Assembly: GCA_947499175.1 (NCBI GenBank)
Contig: CANMNU010000005.1
Location: forward strand, 1 to 23,026
Direction: 5' to 3'
Length of the DNA stretch: 23,026 bases
From: Alphaproteobacteria bacterium
GTDB taxonomy: Bacteria > Pseudomonadota > Alphaproteobacteria > Paracaedibacterales > CAITNM01
Of this stretch, positions 1 through 6,311 are shown in pieces (the first letter of the stretch is position 1; every line of letters starts with the position of its first letter). The notes under the pieces were generated by a model. It was given only the letters and a program-made list of their open reading frames with translations, was not told the DNA's origin and ran no database searches. Made by a program: the position numbers and the translations under genes.

Positions 1-111
1 CTTAGAACCCATGATTTATCTGTGCTGCTTTACATAGAACGATGCACAGAATTTATGAAAATTCCACCGCCTAAAGACTGGGATGGTACTTATTTCTTAA
101 ATCATAAGTGA
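1..111 (+). CDS. C-terminal end of an unidentified protein (partial, 5' end outside window)
   Basis: The frame starting at base 1 is open across the window edge and reads 36 codons to a TGA at 109-111. The tail is rich in Pro, Asp and Trp (IPPPKDWDGTYFLNHK at the end). It converges on yebC, whose stop codon lies 13 bases further on, and such tight convergent packing is typical of this genome. I do not recognise the protein from this fragment. A 36-codon open frame could occur by chance in AT-rich DNA, so the call rests mainly on its position and protein-like composition. Confidence 0.4.
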   Translation, partial: LRTHDLSVLLYIERCTEFMKIPPPKDWDGTYFLNHK

Positions 112-113
112 AG

Positions 114-138
114 TTAGGGTTTTGCTATCCTAATTTTT
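114..138 (+). terminator. Weak hairpin plus T-run between convergent genes
   Basis: A 6-bp stem (114-119 with 128-133, one G-T pair) with an 8-base loop is followed by five T residues at 134-138. It would act as an intrinsic terminator for the partial rightward gene ending at 111. It overlaps the end of yebC. The stem is short and AT-rich, so this is only a candidate. Confidence 0.3.
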
Positions 139-871
139 GCAAAATTTCATCAGCTATTTCATCATTAGTATAGACATTTTGCACATCGTCGCTATCTTCC
201 AAAACATCAATCATTTTTAGCAAAGTCTTAGCCTGATCCTCATTCAATGCTGCGGTATTTAATGGACGCCACATAATTTTAGCCTCCAACGGATCACCCA
301 GCGTTTCAATCAAAGCATCGCGTACACTTGCAAAAGAATCCATTGGGCAAGTTACTTCTTGAACATCTTCAATAGCTTCCACGTTATCTGCTCCAGCAAC
401 CACCGCTGCTTCAAAGACTTTATCAAAATCAAACTTGGATGCTTCAAAATGTAAAACACCTAAACGTTCAAAACAAAAACCAACACTACCGGTTTCTCCT
501 AAATTTCCACCATACTTTGCAAAAGTTGAGCGAACCTCTGAAGCTGTGCGGTTACGATTATCTGTTAAAGCCTCTACAATAACCGCGACTCCGTTAATTC
601 CGTAACCTTCATAACGAACTTCATGATATTGGCCAGCATCATCAGCACCAACAGCCTTTTTAATGGCTCTGTCAACGTTATCTTTAGGCATGTTTGCTGA
701 TCTTGCAGAAGCAAGTGCCGCACGTAAACGTGGGTTTGATGAAGCTTCCGCCCCACCTGACTTTACAGAAACTAGAATTTCTCTAGCAATTTTTGCAAAC
801 ATTTTTGCACGCTTAGCATCCTGCGCACCCTTGCGATACATAATGTTTTTAAACTGTGAATGTCCTGCCAT
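125..871 (-). CDS. yebC: YebC/PmpR family protein (TACO1 family)
   Basis: This is a 248-residue member of the YebC/TACO1 family, the usual length. Family members have been described as transcriptional regulators and more recently as factors that help ribosomes through difficult, proline-rich stretches; which role applies here cannot be read from the sequence. The N-terminus MAGHSQFKNIMYRKGAQDA is the family hallmark. That places the start at 871 rather than at an in-frame upstream codon at 892, which would run into prfA. A GGGGGAA ribosome-binding site precedes the chosen ATG. The gene lies 13 bases after the prfA stop, so the two are probably cotranscribed, linking two translation-related functions. 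Confidence 0.93.
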   Translation of the reverse strand: MAGHSQFKNIMYRKGAQDAKRAKMFAKIAREILVSVKSGGAEASSNPRLRAALASARSANMPKDNVDRAIKKAVGADDAGQYHEVRYEGYGINGVAVIVEALTDNRNRTASEVRSTFAKYGGNLGETGSVGFCFERLGVLHFEASKFDFDKVFEAAVVAGADNVEAIEDVQEVTCPMDSFASVRDALIETLGDPLEAKIMWRPLNTAALNEDQAKTLLKMIDVLEDSDDVQNVYTNDEIADEILQKLG

Positions 872-884
872 GGCTTCCCCCTGA

Positions 885-1964
885 TTATTCAATTGCTTCA
901 GCTAGGCGAGTAGCTTGATCATGTGAAATTAATGGATCAATTAGTTCATCCAGCGATTCGCCCTCTATGATTTGCAAAATTTTATAAAGGGTCAAGTTTA
1001 TTCTGTGATCGCTTACACGTCCTTGCGGAAAATTATAGGTACGAATTCGCTCTGAACGATCACCCGTACCAACCTGTCCTTTTCTACTGGCCGCACGCTC
1101 GTCTGCATTACGCTGACGTTCTGCTTCATATATCCTGGCACGCAAAATTTTCATAGCTTTGGCTTTATTTTTATGCTGTGAGCGCTCATCTTGGCAAGTA
1201 ACAATAACACCGGTTGGCATGTGGGTAACTCGCACAGCGCTATCAGTTGTGTTAACGTGTTGTCCACCCGCACCTGATGCCCTATAAACATCTATCTGCA
1301 GATCTTTTTCATCAATATGAATATCAACGTCTTCCACTTCCGGAAGAACAGCAACAGTTGCCGTGGAAGTGTGAATACGACCGCTTGACTCTGTTTCAGG
1401 AACTCGCTGTACGCGGTGCACCCCTGATTCAAATTTTAGTCTTGCAAAAACACCCTTACCAGAAATACTAGCGCTTGCCTCACGAATTGCGCCAAGTCCA
1501 GTATCACTTAAAGCAATTATTTCAAATTTCCAACCTTGATTTGCCGCATAACGCTGATACATACGAAATAGGTTTGCAGCAAACAATCCGGCTTCATCAC
1601 CGCCAGTCCCGGCACGCACCTCCAAAATGGCATTGCGCTCGTCATCCATATCTTTAGGTAATAGCAAAATTTTAATATTCTGCTCAAGTTCAGGCATTAA
1701 TAGTAAAATAGAGTCATAGTCCTGCTGCACCATGGTTTTCATTTCAGAATCAAGGCTTGCATCCTTTAGCATTTCTTCGAGATCTAGCTTTTCTTTCTGC
1801 TTAAAACGCAGACTTTCGATTGCTTCAGCTACCCGGGTTAAATCACTATATTCCTTAGAAAGACGAGCAAATTCTTTGAGATCACTCATGTCGTGACATG
1901 CTAAAAGATCTCGCATTTCAATATGGTGCACAACCAAGCGGTCTAATTTAGCATTAAATAACAT
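885..1964 (-). CDS. prfA: Peptide chain release factor 1 (RF1)
   Basis: RF1 recognises UAA and UAG stop codons and triggers peptide release in the ribosome. The 359-residue product has the full-length RF1 layout. A helical N-terminal domain is followed by the stop-codon-recognition PxT tripeptide (Pro-Glu-Thr at 189-191; the E. coli version is PAT). The catalytic GGQ motif is at 233-235, where family numbering expects it, within GAGGQHVNTTDSAVR. Both motifs mark a peptidyl-hydrolysing factor, and PxT rather than SPF marks RF1 rather than RF2. The ATG at 1964 has a weak AGAGAG site before it. The glutamine-methylating partner prmC, often adjacent, is not here; yebC follows instead. The gene appears intact. 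Confidence 0.96.
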   Translation of the reverse strand: MLFNAKLDRLVVHHIEMRDLLACHDMSDLKEFARLSKEYSDLTRVAEAIESLRFKQKEKLDLEEMLKDASLDSEMKTMVQQDYDSILLLMPELEQNIKILLLPKDMDDERNAILEVRAGTGGDEAGLFAANLFRMYQRYAANQGWKFEIIALSDTGLGAIREASASISGKGVFARLKFESGVHRVQRVPETESSGRIHTSTATVAVLPEVEDVDIHIDEKDLQIDVYRASGAGGQHVNTTDSAVRVTHMPTGVIVTCQDERSQHKNKAKAMKILRARIYEAERQRNADERAASRKGQVGTGDRSERIRTYNFPQGRVSDHRINLTLYKILQIIEGESLDELIDPLISHDQATRLAEAIE

Positions 1965-2042
1965 AAAACTCTCTAAAACACATGTAGGCGTAGTCTACAA
2001 AAAACTGAGCAATCAAGCAAATATTTATGCCAATAAAGATAT

Positions 2043-3002
2043 TTAGCCAACTAAATTTTTTACTGCATTTGCCAAGCATTTTATATAAGCTGGATGCTTA
2101 GCTAATGCCGGAACTCTACCATAAAATGGTATGCCAAGCAATTTAGCTTTATTAGCATAATCAATATCCAGTTCTACCAAAGTTTCTGAGTGTTCTGAAA
2201 CAAAACTAATTGGCACAACCACCACTGGTCTTTGTTCAAATGCAGATTTTTGCAGCTCAGCATCTATAGTTGGCTCTAACCACTTTAGCGATCCAACCTT
2301 GCTTTGGTAACACACAACGTAATCAACACCACTAAAAGCATCCATTATAAATCTAACAGACTCCTCAATTTGTGTTTGATACGGATCACCACCATCAATA
2401 ACCTTTTGCGGCAAACTGTGAGCTGAAAACAATATTTTGGGGTTACCATAACTATGAGCATCCACTAAAATTGGTTTTATCAATTCTTGGTGAGCCTTAA
2501 TAAAATCCGGATCATTATAATGATTACTTAGTATCTTTGTTTTTGTTTGCCAATTTTTCCCAATAGTACTCCACTCATCTAAAGTAGATTTAGTTGTGGT
2601 TGTTGAAAATTGTGGATACAAAGGCAGCAAAACAATTTTTTCTGGTTTAAAAACGTTTAAAACGTCAAGAACATCCTGTGCTCGCGGACGCCAATAGCGC
2701 ATCATTGGCAATACAATAACTTGATAATCACTTTCAAGAGCGGCCTTTAAACATTTTGCCTGTTCTAAGGTATTTTTTAAAATGGGAGACTTGCCCCCCA
2801 TTTGACTATAAATACCCTTAGCTTTTGATAGTCTTGTCAAAGAAATCCAGTGCGCTAACAAAAACCTAAACGGATTAGGTAAATCAATAATCGCCCTGTC
2901 ATAAAATAGATTAAATAAAAATGGACGCACTGCATTAATAGAATCTGGCCCACCAAGATTTGCTAAAATTACAGCAATTTTGGGTTTATATTTATTTTCC
3001 AT
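2043..3002 (-). CDS. hemH: Ferrochelatase, last step of protohaem synthesis
   Basis: Ferrochelatase inserts Fe2+ into protoporphyrin IX. The product is 319 residues from the ATG at 3002, the normal length for bacterial HemH. Family features seen are the N-terminal KIAVILANLGGPDS segment, the metal-site SAHSLP motif (193-198, His195) and the SEHSETLVELD motif (269-279) with its conserved Glu. An upstream in-frame start at 3062 would add 20 residues lying before the conserved N-terminus and overlap hemE by 71 bases, so I reject it. With the chosen start the gene overlaps the end of hemE by 11 bases. This suggests translational coupling in a hemE-hemH operon reading away from the putative origin. 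Confidence 0.95.
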   Translation of the reverse strand: MENKYKPKIAVILANLGGPDSINAVRPFLFNLFYDRAIIDLPNPFRFLLAHWISLTRLSKAKGIYSQMGGKSPILKNTLEQAKCLKAALESDYQVIVLPMMRYWRPRAQDVLDVLNVFKPEKIVLLPLYPQFSTTTTKSTLDEWSTIGKNWQTKTKILSNHYNDPDFIKAHQELIKPILVDAHSYGNPKILFSAHSLPQKVIDGGDPYQTQIEESVRFIMDAFSGVDYVVCYQSKVGSLKWLEPTIDAELQKSAFEQRPVVVVPISFVSEHSETLVELDIDYANKAKLLGIPFYGRVPALAKHPAYIKCLANAVKNLVG

Positions 3003-3981
3003 TTCTAACCATGTGCACAAATTCTTCAACGTGGGCAATTGGTGTATCAGGCAAAATACCATGACCTAAATTAACAATAAATGGACGGTCTCTGGCAAAT
3101 TCTAAAATTTTTAGCGTATCGGCTTTAAAACTTCCATCTCTTAGTTTTTTAGAATCTAAGTTACCTTGTAGGCATGATTGGGTAGCTGGCAAACTTAACA
3201 AATCAACATCTTCGCTAATACCAAAGGCTATATTTAAACTTTCAAGTGCATAAATTGCATCTTTAACAACCCCACGCCCGTAGTAAATAATTTTTGCATC
3301 AGGAACAGTCAATCTAATTAAATTAATAATTTCTATTGCTGGATCAAATAGCCACTTTTGTCTATAATCACTTGGAACGGCCCCTGCCCATGATTCAAAT
3401 AGCTGAACTACATCAGCCCCTGATTTCAACTGAGCAATAGCATGATTTGCAATTACAATAATTAATTTATTAATCAACTTTTCAAATAACGGCCAAGTGC
3501 TAACAAAATTAATCAGTCTTGAAAAATCATCAGTTTTTCCTAAATTAATCATGTAAGACGCTAAGGTCCAAGGACAACCAACAAAACCTAAAAGGTCTTT
3601 TTCTTTTGCCAGTTCGCTTCTTACATTTTTTATTATTTTGTAAATGGTTAAAATTTCAGAATCAACATTACCATTAATAATTTTATCCCAATCCGGAAAT
3701 TCAAGTATTGGTCCAACACCTTCTTTAAAGCTTACCTTTTGACCTAAAAAATGAGGAATAACTAAAATATCACTAAAAATAATTGCAGCATCAAAATCAA
3801 AACGTTTAATTGGTTGTAGTGTTGCTTCCAAAGTCATATCTTGGTTTAGGCAAAAATCCATAAAACTTTTAGATTTTTTACGAAGTTCTCTGTACTCAGG
3901 CAAATATCGCCCAGCTTGTCGCATTATCCAAATAGGATTAGGGCTTTTTGAAAAACCATTTAACGCATCAATAATTTTCAT
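2992..3981 (-). CDS. hemE: Uroporphyrinogen decarboxylase
   Basis: HemE decarboxylates the four acetate side chains of uroporphyrinogen III to give coproporphyrinogen III. The 329-residue product is slightly shorter than many homologues but complete. It carries the two family signatures: MRQAGRYLPEY at 20-30 (substrate-binding arginines) and GFVGCPWTLA at 132-141. It is the first gene of a hemE-hemH pair. No good ribosome-binding site precedes the ATG, so the start was chosen from the conserved beginning MKIIDALNG. In Caulobacter and Rickettsia hemE sits directly beside the chromosomal origin, and the DnaA-box-rich region here begins right at its start codon. Its promoter must therefore lie within or beside that region. 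Confidence 0.96.
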   Translation of the reverse strand: MKIIDALNGFSKSPNPIWIMRQAGRYLPEYRELRKKSKSFMDFCLNQDMTLEATLQPIKRFDFDAAIIFSDILVIPHFLGQKVSFKEGVGPILEFPDWDKIINGNVDSEILTIYKIIKNVRSELAKEKDLLGFVGCPWTLASYMINLGKTDDFSRLINFVSTWPLFEKLINKLIIVIANHAIAQLKSGADVVQLFESWAGAVPSDYRQKWLFDPAIEIINLIRLTVPDAKIIYYGRGVVKDAIYALESLNIAFGISEDVDLLSLPATQSCLQGNLDSKKLRDGSFKADTLKILEFARDRPFIVNLGHGILPDTPIAHVEEFVHMVRNGK

Positions 3982-4370
3982 CTAATAATAATATATATTT
4001 TAAAGGTTTTAGTAGTGGTAGTAGGGCCTGTGTAAAACCCTAATCCCATTGTTGTTCACATCTTATCCACAAGAATATAATTTTGTATAGTGTCTTAAAG
4101 CTATGTAACACAAGGATTGGTAAAATTCCTTTAATTCTGTGGATAACTTTCAAAACACTGTGGATAACCACTTGGTAAGTTTTTGAAATCACCTAACAAA
4201 CCTTTTCTTATGCACAATATAGGCTTACCAACATTTTTTCCACAAAGGTAATTGGTTCTTTTGCACAAATTTATCCACAAGGTTATTGTGTTTAACTTAA
4301 GCCAAATCATAATTTGTAAAAAAAATAATAATAATCACCCGGTTAATCTGTTACTAGGTACAACAGTTGC
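3982..4370. other. Probable chromosomal replication origin (oriC)
   Basis: This 389-base AT-rich gap carries four exact DnaA boxes: TTATCCACA on the + strand at 4063-4071 and 4271-4279, and on the - strand at 4138-4146 and 4159-4167. Near-matches are TTATGCACA at 4208-4216, TTTTCCACA at 4236-4244 and weaker ones at 4052-4060 and 4259-4267. Very AT-rich tracts at 3981-4010 and 4311-4335 could be unwinding elements. Genes to the left run leftward and genes to the right run rightward, as expected for leading-strand orientation at an origin. The position next to hemE matches the origins of Caulobacter and Rickettsia. I saw no GANTC methylation site and no TTAA-N7-TTAA CtrA site in it. No gene is seen in this stretch. 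Confidence 0.82.
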
Positions 4371-5559
4371 GTGTTTAAGTTGATTTGCACTGATATGCTT
4401 GAAAAAATTAAATTAACTTACTTGGCTGTTTCATTTTCATTTGTGGTGTTTCCATTATTGTTTGCAGAGGCTCGCGAAATTAGGAAAATTACTCCACCAA
4501 AATTAGATGTTGCTCACTTGGGTCCAAGGATACTTTGCCACCGTCCAATGCGTCACGGATCTCCTAAGCTAAATGTTGAACAAAGATATGATAAGGTTAT
4601 TGCAAACAACTATGGGCACGGTGGAAGTGGCTGGACACTGGCCCCTGGATCTGCAGATTATGTAAATAACTTGTTGATTAATTCTAAATGTCGTGGTGAT
4701 TTAAAAAGCAACACCCCAATTACTATTATTGGTGGTGGAGTAATTGGGTTGTTTACAGCATACGATTTGTTCACCAAAGGATACACCAATCTTACAATTG
4801 TTGCTGAAAGCTTTGACGCGTTAACCTCGCACAATTCAGGTGGATTAGTTGCACCAGTTTCTATGGATAATGACTCAGAAATTAAAGAGTATTATTTATA
4901 AAATTGGGTTCAAAGCATATAAGTTTTACAAAGTTATTGCTGATAAAAGGCACCCACATTTTGCTGATGGTGCGGTTGTTTTGCCAACATATTTTGAAAA
5001 TAGAGATGATTCAGGATTAGAGCCATATGTTGGTGTTGTAATGGAACCAGCTAAAGATGTGGTGTTAGATTTTGGCAATGGTACTACAAGATACATGGTT
5101 GCCTACGATGATGTAATTTTCGTTGATGTATCAAAAATGATGACCGCTTTAGCGGACTACTTAAAGAAAAATAAAGTTAGATTTATTAAAAAGAAAATTC
5201 ACTCATTTTCACAAATACGTGACAAATTTATTGTTAACTGCACAGGAATTGGGGCGAAAGAACTCAGCTCAGATGATAAAATGTTATCAGTACAGGGGCA
5301 TTTGATTATGTTAAAAAATCAAAAAGTTGCCGATTTACAGCATATGATCTTTGTTTATTTTAAAGAAAAAGCAACTAAATCAGGGCAAAAACTTACACGT
5401 TCTTTTTACATTTTTCCAAAACATTTGCCAAATTCAGGGGTTAATGATGTGGGGGTTATCGGTGCCACCTTTATTAAAGGGGCGACCAGCTTGACGCCTA
5501 ATCAAGAAGAATTTGATATTGTGCTTAAAAATGCTAAAGAATTTTATGGTTTGAAATAA
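4371..5559 (+). pseudogene. Frameshifted secreted FAD-dependent oxidoreductase, D-amino-acid-oxidase (DAO) like
   Basis: Two overlapping frames, 4371-4901 and 4849-5559, together encode one DAO-superfamily flavoprotein of about 395 residues. One extra T near 4893-4898 (within TATTATTTATAAAA) moves the reading out of frame; without it the protein reads on as ...EYYYKIGFKAYKFY. The likelier start is the ATG at 4395, which gives a signal peptide with lysines, a hydrophobic core and a FAEA end; a GTG at 4371 is possible. Counting from 4395, an Arg-Pro plus NYGHGGSGWTLAPG block (50-85) precedes the FAD-binding IGGGVIGL (112-119). In ordinary DAO enzymes that block is at the C-terminus. The second frame holds the rest of the core (NCTGIGAKEL, SVQGHLIML, YIFPKH) and stops before any second such block. 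The substrate is unknown. The break could be real decay or a sequencing error. Confidence 0.75.
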
Positions 5560-5657
5560 AATGGTATCAATCTAACTAGGATTGCCTGAGACGTTTTTTA
5601 ATCAAGATTACTTCAATTCAGGTAATGTTATCCTTTCCCAAGCAATTTTATTTTTGC

Positions 5658-5663
5658 TACAAT
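5658..5663 (+). promoter_or_regulatory. Possible promoter -10 element of popZ
   Basis: TACAAT at 5658-5663 lies 29 bases upstream of the popZ ATG. A poor -35 match, TTCCCA at 5635-5640, sits 17 bases before it. The remaining gap 5560-5657 holds only a loose inverted repeat (5581-5589 with 5618-5626) and no gene. An AAGGA ribosome-binding site at 5679-5683 lies between the element and the start codon. Confidence 0.3.
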
Positions 5664-5692
5664 GGCAGAAAGAGTAATAAGGATCATGAATT

Positions 5693-6175
5693 ATGTCCTC
5701 AAGTGCAAATAAACAAGATATGAGTATGGATGACATTTTAGCATCAATTCGTAGCTATGTTTCTGAGGGGCAAAATTTTCCTAAAAGTGAGTCTACACCG
5801 GCCCAATCATTTTCAAATACGAACAACGTTATTCGTTTAACTGATGAAGTTATTCCAATTGAAATGGTTAGCATACAGCCCAATATTGCCCCTATTAATT
5901 CAGGTGCGTCTTCGCAATTAAAGACTGAGATGAATAACCCAATGTATCCTGAACCTAGGGTTGCTACTAATCCATTTACCCAATCTAAGGCCAACCCTTT
6001 TAGTAAATTAGAGAAAGAAATTAGTGCAACTGTTGTTCCTGTTCCGGCATTGTCTGCTGATGATCTTTTAAACCAACTGGCTAGCCCATTAATTAAAAGT
6101 TGGCTTGACCAAAACCTTCGTAAAATTGTTGAAGAGATTGTCCAAAAAGAAATCGACCGTATGCGGCGCGGCTAA
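5693..6175 (+). CDS. popZ: Polar organising protein PopZ (DUF2497 family)
   Basis: PopZ forms a polymeric matrix at the cell pole that tethers the ParB-parS centromere and other polar proteins in alphaproteobacteria. The 160-residue product has both conserved ends. The N-terminal helix MDDILASIRSYV (12-23) binds client proteins in the family. The C-terminal oligomerisation region runs from about 120 to 160 and includes LLNQLASPLIKSWLDQNL and a basic end, EIDRMRRG. A short IRLTDEV motif is in the linker. The linker (about 31-118) is rich in Asn, Pro and Ser and lacks the strong acidity of the Caulobacter protein. The start has an AAGGA site 9 bases upstream. It lies only about 1.3 kb from the putative origin rather than beside valS, its usual neighbour. 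Confidence 0.88.
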   Translation: MSSSANKQDMSMDDILASIRSYVSEGQNFPKSESTPAQSFSNTNNVIRLTDEVIPIEMVSIQPNIAPINSGASSQLKTEMNNPMYPEPRVATNPFTQSKANPFSKLEKEISATVVPVPALSADDLLNQLASPLIKSWLDQNLRKIVEEIVQKEIDRMRRG

Positions 6176-6189
6176 TTACCTTGTGTATT

Positions 6190-6206
6190 TAGCAAAGTAT
6201 TTGCTA
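6190..6206 (+). terminator. Short hairpin after popZ
   Basis: TAGCAAA (6190-6196) and TTTGCTA (6200-6206) form a perfect 7-bp stem with a GTA loop, followed by TATTTCT. This may weakly terminate popZ transcription. Its right arm overlaps a possible -10 element for the tRNA gene, so it could serve either role or neither. Confidence 0.35.
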
Positions 6207-6210
6207 TATT
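6205..6210 (+). promoter_or_regulatory. Possible -10 element for tRNA-Pro/putA
   Basis: TATATT at 6205-6210 lies 9 bases before the tRNA 5' end, a spacing that would put the transcription start just ahead of the tRNA. A weak TTGTGT at 6181-6186 is the only -35 candidate. If real, this promoter would drive both the tRNA and putA. Confidence 0.3.
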
Positions 6211-6219
6211 TCTCATATG

Positions 6220-6296
6220 CGGAACGTAGCGCAGCCTGGTAGCGCACTATTCTGGGGGGATAGGGGTCGTGGGTTCAAATCCCGTCGTTCCGACCA
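6220..6296 (+). tRNA. tRNA-Pro (anticodon GGG)
   Basis: The 77-base sequence folds as a complete cloverleaf. The acceptor stem CGGAACG pairs with CGTTCCG, the D-stem is GCGC/GCGC and the anticodon stem is CTATT/GATAG. The T-arm has loop TTCAAAT, and the 3' CCA is encoded. The anticodon loop CTGGGGG (6252-6258) puts GGG at 6254-6256, reading the proline codons CCC and CCU. The fold and the unpaired-looking T-stem base pairs match other alphaproteobacterial proline tRNAs. The CCA ends 15 bases before the putA start codon. Confidence 0.96.
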
Positions 6297-6311
6297 TTTT
6301 TGGAGAGAGTA

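Noticed and set aside
663..884. 73-codon + strand frame
   Set aside because: It lies antisense inside yebC, whose family identity is certain, and it resembles nothing known.
1984..2000. Small inverted repeat between hemH and prfA
   Set aside because: A 5-bp stem without a T-run on the transcribed strand is too weak to call a terminator.
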